Assembly (NCBI RefSeq): GCF_027923225.1
Contig: NZ_BSDI01000032.1
Span: forward strand, 1-64,000
Source: Phytohabitans aurantiacus
GTDB lineage: Bacteria; Actinomycetota; Actinomycetes; Mycobacteriales; Micromonosporaceae
Direction: 5' to 3'
DNA: 64,000 bases
Shown: positions 39,533 to 47,268 of the stretch, piece after piece
Numbering within the stretch: position 1 is the stretch's first letter
Layout: the number at the start of each line of letters is the position of its first letter
Notes under the pieces: model-generated
The model's database searches: none
Told to the model about the DNA's origin: nothing
What the model saw: only the letters and a program-made list of their open reading frames with translations
Program-made: the position numbers and the translations under genes

Positions 39533-42016
39533 ATGCGCAGCCTCACCCGTGCCGAAGCCGCCGAGCGGGCTGACCTGCTCAGCGTCGACTCGTACGAGAT
39601 AGATCTGGACCTGACACGGGATGGTGGATTCCGATCGACCACCACGATCCGCTTCCGGGCCTCGCGGCCGGACGCCGGTACGTTCGTCGAAATCAAACCC
39701 ACCACGCTGATCGCGGCCACGCTGAACGGTGCGCCGCTCGCACCGGCCATCGTGGACGGCAACAGGCTGCCACTGCCGGCGCTCGCCGCGCGCAACGCGC
39801 TCACCGTCGAGGCGGAGATGGCGTACTCCAACACGGGTGAAGGACTGCACCGCTTCGTCGATCCCGCGGATGGCGAGACCTACCTGTACGCGATGTCGTT
39901 TCTGGACCAGGCACAGCGTATCTTCGCGTGCTTCGACCAGCCGGACCTCAAGGCACCCGTCACCCTTTCGGTGACCGCGCCGCCCGGCTGGCTCGTGGCC
40001 GCCAACGGTGCGGTGGCCACGATGGACGGTGGCCGCCACACGTTCGTCACGACGCGGCCGCTCGCCACATACTTCGTGAGCCTGATCGCCGGTCCGTACC
40101 ACGCCCGGTACGACGAGCACGACGGCATCCCGATCGGCCTGTACTGCCGGCGGTCGCTGGCCGCGCACCTCGACAAGGAGGCCGCTGAGCTGTTCACGGT
40201 CACGCGGCAGTGCCTGGACCGGTTTCATGAGCTGTTCGGCGTGCGGTACCCCTTTGGCCGGTACGACCAGGCGTTCGTGCCGGAGTTCAACGCGGGCGCG
40301 ATGGAAAATCCGGGCCTCGTGGCGCTGCGGGACGATTTCGTCTTCCGGTCGGCGGTCACCGAAGGGCAACGCGAGCAGCGCGCGGTGACCATAGCGCACG
40401 AGATGGCGCACATGTGGTTCGGCGACCTCGTGACCATGCGGTGGTGGGACGACCTGTGGCTCAACGAGTCGTTCGCCGAGTACCTGGGCGTGCGGGTGAC
40501 CGCCGAGGCGACCCGGTTCGGCGGGGCGTGGACCACGTTCGCGATGCGTCGCAAGTCCACCGGGTACATCGCCGACCAGCGGCCCTCCACGCACCCGGTC
40601 GCGCCCGAACACGTGCCCGATACGGCGCACGCGCTGCTCAACTTCGACGGCATCTCGTACGCCAAGGGTGCTTCCGTGCTCCGCCAACTCGTCGCGTGGC
40701 TGGGCGACGAACCGGTACTGGCGGGGCTGCGGGCGCACTTCGAGGCTCACCGGTTCGGTAACGCGACGCTGGCCGACCTGCTCGCCGCGTTGACGAAGGC
40801 GAGCGGGCGCGACCTTACCGACTGGGCGGACGCGTGGCTGCGCACCGCACAGGTGAACACCTTGCGGCTGGCACCGGTCATCGTGGACGGTCGCTATGAG
40901 ACTGTCCACGTCGTCCAGTCGGCGCCGCCGTCGCATCCCGCGCTGCGGCCGCACCGGGTGGGCATCGGGCTGTACGACGCGGGGGCGCTCCGGCAGCGCG
41001 TCGACGTCGACGTCGCTGGTGCGAGTACGGCCGTGCCGGCGCTCGCGGGCGTGCCGGCCGCAGACCTGTTGCTGCTCAACGACGGCGACCTGACGTTCGC
41101 CAAGGTGCGCCTCGACGCCGGCTCGGCGGCCGCGCTGCCCCGGGTGCTGCCCGTGCTCACCGACCCGCTCGCTCGCGCGCTGCTGTGGGCGGCCACTGTG
41201 GACGCGGTACGCGACAACGAACTGCCGGTGGCGGACCTCGTGGCGCTTCTCGTCACCGCGTTACCGGCGGAGACCGAGGCGGTCGTCGTGGCAGACGTGC
41301 TGAAGATGAGCCGGGACCTGCTCGACCGCTACTTCGACGCGGGACAGCGAGCGGCGGCGCTCGAACACGTGGCGCAGACCTGCGGCCGGTTGCTGAGCAC
41401 CGCGGCACCGGGCGGGTCGCTCCAACTCGCCGCGGCGCGGGGCTGGATCGGTGCCACCTTCGACACGGCGGGGCTCGCCGGCTGGCTGGACGCCGCCGGG
41501 GTGCCCGACGGGCTGATCGTCGATGCCGACCTGCGCTGGGCGATCCGGTACAGGCAGGCGGTACTGGGCGCGATCGGCGCGGCGGAGATCGAGGCGGAGC
41601 TGGCCACCGACCGCAGTGCCATGGGACAGGAGTGGGCGGCGCGTTGCGTGGCCGCGAGGCCGGACCCCAACACAAAGGCCGAAGCCTGGCGGCTGGTGAT
41701 CTCCGACACCACCCGATCGAACCGCATCGTCGGCGCGTACGCCGAAGGCTTCTGGCAACCGGAGCAGGCTGACCTGACAGAGTCCTATGTGGAGCGGTAC
41801 TTCTCGGAAATGCCGGCCGCCGCGCGCCGGCGTACCGCATGGGTCGCTGAAACCGTCGCGGCGCTGGCCTATCCCCGTTACGCCGTGGCGGCAGCCACCC
41901 GGGAAGCGGCCGCGGCGCTGCTGGCCCGCGACGACCTGGAGCCCAGCGTGCGCCGGGCCGTGACGGACGCGGACGACGGGTTGCGCCGTGCCCTCGCGGC
42001 GCGGTCGCCCGCGTGA
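39533..42016 (+). CDS. pepN: Aminopeptidase N (M1 family)
   Basis: 827 aa from ATG 39533. GAMEN at 255-259 is the substrate-binding exopeptidase motif; HEMAH at 289-293 with Glu at ~312 (LNESFAEYLG) is the zinc site HEXXH-X18-E. TRDGGFRSTTTIRFRA at the N-terminus is the typical β-saddle domain, and the helical C-terminal ERAP1-like domain (~500-827) completes the actinobacterial PepN architecture. Cytosolic. It removes N-terminal residues from peptides and helps peptide turnover. It ends 18 bp before nadD, so the two may be co-transcribed. Confidence 0.95.
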   Translation: MRSLTRAEAAERADLLSVDSYEIDLDLTRDGGFRSTTTIRFRASRPDAGTFVEIKPTTLIAATLNGAPLAPAIVDGNRLPLPALAARNALTVEAEMAYSNTGEGLHRFVDPADGETYLYAMSFLDQAQRIFACFDQPDLKAPVTLSVTAPPGWLVAANGAVATMDGGRHTFVTTRPLATYFVSLIAGPYHARYDEHDGIPIGLYCRRSLAAHLDKEAAELFTVTRQCLDRFHELFGVRYPFGRYDQAFVPEFNAGAMENPGLVALRDDFVFRSAVTEGQREQRAVTIAHEMAHMWFGDLVTMRWWDDLWLNESFAEYLGVRVTAEATRFGGAWTTFAMRRKSTGYIADQRPSTHPVAPEHVPDTAHALLNFDGISYAKGASVLRQLVAWLGDEPVLAGLRAHFEAHRFGNATLADLLAALTKASGRDLTDWADAWLRTAQVNTLRLAPVIVDGRYETVHVVQSAPPSHPALRPHRVGIGLYDAGALRQRVDVDVAGASTAVPALAGVPAADLLLLNDGDLTFAKVRLDAGSAAALPRVLPVLTDPLARALLWAATVDAVRDNELPVADLVALLVTALPAETEAVVVADVLKMSRDLLDRYFDAGQRAAALEHVAQTCGRLLSTAAPGGSLQLAAARGWIGATFDTAGLAGWLDAAGVPDGLIVDADLRWAIRYRQAVLGAIGAAEIEAELATDRSAMGQEWAARCVAARPDPNTKAEAWRLVISDTTRSNRIVGAYAEGFWQPEQADLTESYVERYFSEMPAAARRRTAWVAETVAALAYPRYAVAAATREAAAALLARDDLEPSVRRAVTDADDGLRRALAARSPA

Positions 42017-42034
42017 TCGAATTACGATTCCGGC

Positions 42035-42628
42035 ATGACGGACGATGTGCGGCGGATCGGAATCATGGGTGGCACGTTCGACCCGATCCACCACGGTCAC
42101 CTGGTGGCGGCGAGCGAGGTGGCCAACCGGTATGGACTGGACGAGGTCGTGTTCGTGCCCACTGGCGAGCCGTGGCAGAAGGGCGACGTTCCCGTCAGCC
42201 CGCGGGAAGACCGCTATCTGATGACGGTCATCGCGACCGCGTCGAACCCACAGTTCCACGTGAGCCGCGTCGACATCGACCGGGCAGGACCGACCTACAC
42301 CGTCGACACGCTGCGCGACCTGCGCGCGCAGTACGGGCCGAAGGCGCAGCTCTTCTTCATCACCGGCGCGGACGCGCTGGGCAAGCTGCTGTCGTGGAAA
42401 GACACCGACCAGATGTTCGAGATGGCGCATTTCGTCGGGGTCACCCGTCCGGGTTTCGCGCTGTCCGACGATCACCTACCCGCTGACGTGGTGAGCCTCG
42501 TGCAGGTGCCCGCGATGGCGATTTCGTCGACCGACTGCCGCGAACGCGTCGCCGCCGGCAAGCCGGTCTGGTACCTCGTGCCGGATGGTGTGGTGCAGTA
42601 CATCGCCAAGCGACGCCTTTACCGGTAA
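42035..42628 (+). CDS. nadD: Nicotinate-nucleotide adenylyltransferase
   Basis: 197 aa. GIMGGTFDPIHHGHLVAASEVANRYGLDEVVFVPTGEPWQK has the nucleotidyltransferase motif GGTFDPIHxGH. AISSTDCRERVAAGKPVWYLVPDGVVQYI is the second (ISSTxIR-type) motif, with D-C in place of the common I-R. It converts nicotinate mononucleotide and ATP to deamido-NAD in the NAD pathway. It stands before rsfS and the phosphatase, the standard actinobacterial order. Confidence 0.95.
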   Translation: MTDDVRRIGIMGGTFDPIHHGHLVAASEVANRYGLDEVVFVPTGEPWQKGDVPVSPREDRYLMTVIATASNPQFHVSRVDIDRAGPTYTVDTLRDLRAQYGPKAQLFFITGADALGKLLSWKDTDQMFEMAHFVGVTRPGFALSDDHLPADVVSLVQVPAMAISSTDCRERVAAGKPVWYLVPDGVVQYIAKRRLYR

Positions 42629-42681
42629 TTTGTCCGTTTTAACGCTCGGCGATGGCTGCGTGGGTGTGAGAGGCTAGTCGG

Positions 42682-43065
42682 GTGACTGCATCCGAGCGCG
42701 CCCGAGAGTTGGCGCTTGCCGCCGCCCAGGCCGCCGCCGACAAGAAGGCGCAAGACATCGTCATCATCGACGTGGGTGACCAACTGGTCATCACCGACGC
42801 CTTCGTGCTGGCCTCCGCGCCCAATGAGCGACAGGTGCAGGCCATCGTCGACGCGATCGAGGAGCGGCTGGCCAGCCTGCCCGAAAAGGCCAAGCCCGTG
42901 CGGCGCGAAGGCGAGCGGGCCGGCCGGTGGGTGCTTCTCGACTACGTCGACGTCGTGGTGCACGTCCAGCACAGCGAGGAGCGGGAGTTCTACGCGCTCG
43001 ACCGGCTGTGGAAGGACTGCCCGACGATCCCGTTCGTGGATCGCGCCCTGGTCGAAGCCGAATGA
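42682..43065 (+). CDS. rsfS: Ribosomal silencing factor
   Basis: 127 aa from GTG. LALAAAQAAADKKAQDIVIIDVGDQLVITDAFVLASAPNERQVQAIVDAIEERL, then GERAGRWVLLDYVDVVVHVQHSEEREFYALDRLWKDCPTI, complete for RsfS/Iojap. It binds L14 of the 50S subunit and blocks subunit joining in starvation. It ends in an ATGA overlap with the following phosphatase gene. Confidence 0.95.
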   Translation: MTASERARELALAAAQAAADKKAQDIVIIDVGDQLVITDAFVLASAPNERQVQAIVDAIEERLASLPEKAKPVRREGERAGRWVLLDYVDVVVHVQHSEEREFYALDRLWKDCPTIPFVDRALVEAE

Positions 43066-43691
43066 CCCGTCTCATCGTCTGGCGACACGGCAACACCGAT
43101 TGGAACGCTTCCAACCGCGTACAGGGACAGACCGACACCCCACTGAACGACCTCGGCCGCGAGCAGGCCGCCGCCGCCGCGCCCCTGCTCGCGGCGCTGC
43201 ACCCCGACGCGATCGTCGCGAGCGACCTGCGGCGCGCGGCCGACACCGCGGCGACGCTCGCGGCGCTCACCGGGCTGCCGATCCGCACCGACCCCCGCCT
43301 GCGCGAACGGTCCTACGGCAAGTGGCAGGGCCTGACCACGGAAGAGGTCTCTTCGCTCCATCCCGAGGAGTACCGTCGCTGGCGGGCCGGCGAACGCGAG
43401 GTCGGATGCGGCGTGGAGACCCTCGACGACCTGGGCAAACGGGTCGGTCAGGCGCTCCAGGAAGCGGCCGACTCGGCGCCCGGAGGCACGGTCGTCGTGG
43501 CGACCCACGGCGGCGCGGCCCGGCAGGGCTGCGGTTTCCTGCTCGGCTGGTCGCCCGAGGTCCTGCGCTCGGTCGGCCCGTTGCAGAACTGCCACTGGAC
43601 CGAGCTGGGGCACGACCAGGTCCGCGGATGGTGGCTGCGTTCGCACAACGCCGGGCTTTCCGGCAACCGGCCGACGCCGTCGCCCGTCTGA
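43062..43691 (+). CDS. gpgP: Histidine phosphatase, gpgP-like
   Basis: 209 aa. RLIVWRHGNTDWNASNRVQGQTDTPLNDLGREQAAAAAPLLA is the RHG motif (phospho-His9 site), LRERSYGKWQG gives the catalytic Glu and VVATHGGAARQ the second His. By family it is a phosphoglycerate mutase-like phosphatase. In mycobacteria the gene in this exact place (after nadD and rsfS) is glucosyl-3-phosphoglycerate phosphatase; the symbol rests on that synteny. Substrate could also be another phosphoester. Confidence 0.8.
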   Translation: MTRLIVWRHGNTDWNASNRVQGQTDTPLNDLGREQAAAAAPLLAALHPDAIVASDLRRAADTAATLAALTGLPIRTDPRLRERSYGKWQGLTTEEVSSLHPEEYRRWRAGEREVGCGVETLDDLGKRVGQALQEAADSAPGGTVVVATHGGAARQGCGFLLGWSPEVLRSVGPLQNCHWTELGHDQVRGWWLRSHNAGLSGNRPTPSPV

Positions 43692-43697
43692 CTTGAT

Positions 43698-44117
43698 ATG
43701 GGTACCCGTTCGGCTCTACTTCTTCTGACGTTGGTGCTAGCGGGGTGCGGTTCGTCGTCGCCTTCCTCCGCGCCGTCGTCGTCGCCTTCGTCGTCGTCGG
43801 CTTCGCCTTCTTCGGCCGCACCAACTACGCCGGCTCCCGTTTTGTCCTCGCCACCCGCTTCGTCACCGCCTGCTTCGTCGCCGCCTGCCACGGGTGGGAT
43901 GACGCTCACCGGGCGGGTCGTGGAAGGTGTGGAGAGTGGCTGCAAGCTGCTGAGCAGCGGTGGGGTCAACTACCTGCTGCTGCCATCGGGCGACGTCAGC
44001 GATGCCGACATCCCGGTCGGCGCCCAGGTCACGGTCCGCGGCCGTCCCCAGCCAGACGTGATGACAACCTGCCAGCAGGGCACCCCTTTCACGGTGACCG
44101 AGGTCCTGTCCCGCTGA
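43698..44117 (+). CDS. Small Ser/Pro-rich lipoprotein
   Basis: 139 aa. The signal peptide ends in lipobox LAGC (Cys17), followed by ~50 residues of Ser/Pro/Ala low complexity. The compact domain MTLTGRVVEGVESGCKLLSSGGVNYLLLPSGDVSDADIPVGAQVTVRGRPQPDVMTTCQQGTPFTVTEV resembles an OB-like fold with a conserved Cys pair (GC..L and TTCQQG). It probably sits outside the membrane. Six bp after the phosphatase, so likely the last gene of the nadD unit. Function unknown. Confidence 0.8.
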   Translation: MGTRSALLLLTLVLAGCGSSSPSSAPSSSPSSSSASPSSAAPTTPAPVLSSPPASSPPASSPPATGGMTLTGRVVEGVESGCKLLSSGGVNYLLLPSGDVSDADIPVGAQVTVRGRPQPDVMTTCQQGTPFTVTEVLSR

Positions 44118-44207
44118 CCCCGTTCCGCCCGACTCGCCCGCGCCCGTGCCCGCGGCTCGCGCGCCGCGCTCCGGGCGCGCGGGCCGCGCCGCCCCCGCCG
44201 TCCCGTC

Positions 44208-44283
44208 GATCAAGGGCGAATGCACGTGCTTTGATCTCTTTTCCGCGTGCATTTGCCCTTGATCCACGCAATGTTCCTTGATC
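44208..44283 (-). repeat. Dispersed GATCAAGGGC hairpin element, copy 3
   Basis: 76 bp, − orientation. The distal decamer is altered (TTCCTTGATC on +), the rest is conserved. Between the lipoprotein and DegV genes. Confidence 0.8.
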
Positions 44284-44343
44284 GGCACTCACCGCGCGTT
44301 CCCCGAACATCGCATTCCGGCCCTGATCCGCTACGGTGCCGGC

Positions 44344-45192
44344 ATGCCCGTCGCGGTCGTCACCGATTCCACCGCGTACCTGCCGCCCACCCTCGCCGAG
44401 GCGCGCGGCATCACCGTCGTGCCCCTCACCGTCGTGATCAACGAAGCCGTCGGCCTGGAGGGCATCGACGCCGGCCGCGGCGATGTCGCCCACGCCCTCA
44501 CCGAACGCCGCGTCAGCATGACCACATCCCGCCCCGCCCCTGAGCAGTTCGCCTCGGTCTACCGCAAGCTGCTGGACGACGGCGCCACCGGCATCCTCTC
44601 CATACACATCTCCGCCGCACTGTCCGGCACCCTCGAATCGGCCACCCTCGCCGCGGCCGAGGTCGGAGGGCCGATCGAGGTGGTCGACGCCCGATCCACG
44701 GGCATGGGCCTCGGCTTCCCGGCGCTCGCGGCCGCCGAGACCTCCGCGCGAGACGCCGACCTGGCAGCTGTACGCCAAGCGGCGCGCGCCGCGATCGACC
44801 GCACCGACACACTGTTCTACGTCGACACGCTGGAGTTCCTGAGGCGCGGCGGCCGCATCGGGGCGGCATCGGCGCTGCTCGGCACAGCCTTGTCCGTGAA
44901 GCCGATCCTGCACGTCGTCGACGGGGCGATCGTGGTACGCGACAAGGTACGCACCGCCAGCCGTGGCGTGGCCCGCCTGCTAGACCTCGCCGTCGAGGCG
45001 GCTGCGGAGTCCGATGTAGACGTCGGCGTGCACCACTTCGGCGCGCCCGAGCGGGCCGATCAACTGGTCGACGCGCTGGAGCAGCGCCTGGGCGCCCGCC
45101 TCCACGAGCGCTACGTGACCGAGGTGGGCGCCGTGGTGGCCACCCACGTAGGCCCCGGCCTCCTCTGCGTAGTAACCCACCGCCACCCATAA
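44344..45192 (+). CDS. DegV family fatty-acid-binding protein
   Basis: 282 aa. PVAVVTDSTAYLPPTLAEARGITVVPLTVVIN is the DegV start (VTDST.YL). TTSRPAPEQFASVYRKLLDDGATGILSIHISAALSGTLESA and TLEFLRRGGRIGAASALLGTALSVKPIL are the two lipid-binding segments (S..P and 'L..L.RGGR'). In other bacteria such proteins (FakB type) hold fatty acids for FakA; no fakA lies here. Cytosolic. Confidence 0.92.
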   Translation: MPVAVVTDSTAYLPPTLAEARGITVVPLTVVINEAVGLEGIDAGRGDVAHALTERRVSMTTSRPAPEQFASVYRKLLDDGATGILSIHISAALSGTLESATLAAAEVGGPIEVVDARSTGMGLGFPALAAAETSARDADLAAVRQAARAAIDRTDTLFYVDTLEFLRRGGRIGAASALLGTALSVKPILHVVDGAIVVRDKVRTASRGVARLLDLAVEAAAESDVDVGVHHFGAPERADQLVDALEQRLGARLHERYVTEVGAVVATHVGPGLLCVVTHRHP

Positions 45193-45317
45193 CCCCCTCC
45201 GGCCACCATCCCCGCAACGCCTCCCCGACCCCGCCGCTCGCGCCGCGTGCGCTTCCTCGCGCCGCGCCCTGCGCGCGGAGGGCGCCTGCGCGCGCGGAGC
45301 GCGTCCCCCTGTTCGCC

Positions 45318-45393
45318 GATCAAGGGCGAATGCACGTGGTTGGATCTCTTTTCCGCGTGCGTTCGCCCTTGATCCATGCGAATGCCCTTGATC
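45318..45393 (-). repeat. Dispersed GATCAAGGGC hairpin element, copy 4
   Basis: 76 bp, nearly identical in layout to copy 1: the decamers at both ends and the CGAATGCCCTTGATC unit are intact. Between degV-type and comEA genes. Confidence 0.85.
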
Positions 45394-45685
45394 GGCGCCG
45401 TTCAGCCCGGCGGTCCGGCGTCGTGTCAAGGCCGGAAGCTACGCGCTCCCGCCGCCGGGGTTCGCGCTCTTGATCCGAAGCGCCTTGGACACAACGAGCG
45501 GACGGCGCGCACTGCGCGGCGGCCGAGCCGAACTTGCCGAGTTGGAGCGCTATTTCAGCGCTACCTCGGCACGATCTCGCCAGGCCGAGCGATGCCGCTC
45601 CACGGCGCCGTGGCCTTGAGGTGGCTTGATTGGCGGCCCTGGCGGAACGCGCCGCGTCATAGCAGATGAAGGCTTGATCGGGGCG

Positions 45686-45713
45686 TTTTCCACAGGGGCC
45701 CCGGTTGTCCACA
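45686..45713. promoter_or_regulatory. Pair of DnaA-box-like nonamers
   Basis: TTTTCCACA (45686-45694) and TTGTCCACA (45705-45713), the second the high-GC actinobacterial consensus, 19 bp start to start and about 60 bp upstream of comEA. They may be DnaA-binding sites, though two sites alone are weak evidence. Confidence 0.45.
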
Positions 45714-45765
45714 GACGAGGAAATGTTCGGAGCGGCGGGCTGGGCGAGGGCCATAGCTTCTGTCT

Positions 45766-47268
45766 GTGCGCGATACGTCGAGGGACGACGAGGTGGCGGT
45801 GCGGCAGCGACTGGCACGGCTGCGGCGCGAGCCGATGGGGCCTAAGGCTCGCGACGTCACACCGCCATCATCGCGCGCGGCGGCCGCCGTGCCTGCCCTC
45901 CCAGACGCGACGTGGGTCGGGTCTTCGCTCGGCACGGCGGCCGTTCCCTCCTCCGAGCAGGCGGCTGACGTCACCGGCGAAGCGTGGAGGTTCGCGGTGC
46001 CACCAGACGTCGGTGACCTCACCGCTCCGCACCTTCAAGCGACCACCACTGGTCTGCCTTCAGGAGCCCTCGGCCCGGCAAGGGAGGGCGGTGGGGTGTG
46101 GGATGAGGCGCCATCGGTCAGGAGCGTGCCGGCAGGCGATACGTGGGAGACGTCGCCGGCAGGAGCCCTTGGCGAGCTGGATAGAGCGATGCCGGCGTCC
46201 GGATCAGCTTGGGCAGTTGGTGAGGAGCCTCAGACGATGGCAGCGGTTCCCATGCCTCGGGTGGCCGCTCGACGTTCTCAGCCCGTCTCCCGTTCAGCTC
46301 AACCTCATACGGCCGCGGCCCGTTCGCGCGACGACATGGCGAGCGTGGCAGCGGTTGATGGCGTGCCGCCTCCGTCGGGCCTAGGAGCGCACCCTTGGGA
46401 ACCGTCGTCCTCACGAGGCCTGGGCGGCGGGGCCTGGATGGGTGACCCGGCGGGGGCGGCACCTTCGCCAGATTCGCCTCCAAGAGTGCCGAGGCGAGCG
46501 GGCTGGGATCGTGTCGACGATGCCGCCCGTTGGCGGCCATCGCAGGACGAGCCTGACGAGCGGCCCAGTCGCTTCGGCGGTGCGAGTCCGTTCGATCCGG
46601 GGCGCCGCGGCGTCAAGGCGCTTGCGGTCGTGGGCCTGGTAGTGGTGCTGGTGGCTGCTGTGATCGCATGGCGGGCCAGGCCGAGGCCGCAGCCGGTCGC
46701 GACGGAGGCGGTGGCGGGCACGTCGGCCGAGCCGGGCGGCGCGGCAGAGGGAGGAGGCGCGGCCGGGCCGGGAGGAGGCCCGGCGGGGCCCGATAGCGCG
46801 GCTGGTTCAGGCGGTCCAGCGGTCAGCGGTGCGGTTGGTGCCAGTCCTGGCGAGGTCGTGGTCGCCGTCGCGGGCAAGGTTCGCAGGCCAGGTCTGGTGC
46901 GGCTGCCTGCGGGAGCCCGCGTGGCCGACGCCCTGGAGGCGGCAGGAGGAGTCCTGCCTGGCACAGACGTCGCACTGCTCAACCTTGCGCGCAAGATCAC
47001 CGATGGCGAACTGATCCTCGTCGGTGTCACCGCGCCACCGGCGCAACCAGGCGGTGCCGGGCCCACGCAGAGCGGCGGGAAGGTCAACCTCAACACCGCG
47101 ACTCTGGCGGAGTTGGACGCTCTGCCCGGAGTCGGGCCGGTGCTGGCACAGCACATCCTCGACCACCGTGATCAGCACGGCGGCTTCCGGTCGGTGAGCG
47201 AACTTCGGCAGGTCAATGGCATCGGCGATGCGCGATATGAGCAGCTCAAAGACTTGGTTACGGTATGA
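45766..47268 (+). CDS. comEA: ComEA-type DNA-binding protein with long N-terminal extension
   Basis: 500 aa from GTG. Residues 1-~280 are low complexity (Ala/Pro/Ser/Arg), 284-303 is one TM helix (LAVVGLVVVLVAAVIAW), then a Gly/Ala-rich spacer. ~364-421 is an SLBB domain (VVVAVAGKVRRPGLVRLPAGARVADALEAAGGV), and 438-500 the helix-hairpin-helix (KVNLNTATLAELDALPGVGP, then QHGGFRSVSELRQVNGIGDARYEQL). In competent bacteria ComEA binds incoming DNA outside the membrane. The cytosolic extension is much longer than in Bacillus. ATGA overlap with comEC. Confidence 0.92.
   Translation: MRDTSRDDEVAVRQRLARLRREPMGPKARDVTPPSSRAAAAVPALPDATWVGSSLGTAAVPSSEQAADVTGEAWRFAVPPDVGDLTAPHLQATTTGLPSGALGPAREGGGVWDEAPSVRSVPAGDTWETSPAGALGELDRAMPASGSAWAVGEEPQTMAAVPMPRVAARRSQPVSRSAQPHTAAARSRDDMASVAAVDGVPPPSGLGAHPWEPSSSRGLGGGAWMGDPAGAAPSPDSPPRVPRRAGWDRVDDAARWRPSQDEPDERPSRFGGASPFDPGRRGVKALAVVGLVVVLVAAVIAWRARPRPQPVATEAVAGTSAEPGGAAEGGGAAGPGGGPAGPDSAAGSGGPAVSGAVGASPGEVVVAVAGKVRRPGLVRLPAGARVADALEAAGGVLPGTDVALLNLARKITDGELILVGVTAPPAQPGGAGPTQSGGKVNLNTATLAELDALPGVGPVLAQHILDHRDQHGGFRSVSELRQVNGIGDARYEQLKDLVTV

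Larger units (their letters stand above)
45193..45765. other. 573-bp intergenic region before comEA
   Basis: No credible gene. It contains one dispersed repeat (45318-45393), a GC-rich low-complexity stretch before it, and two DnaA-box-like nonamers near its right end. The 150 bp from 45480 show no feature I recognise. Confidence 0.6.
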
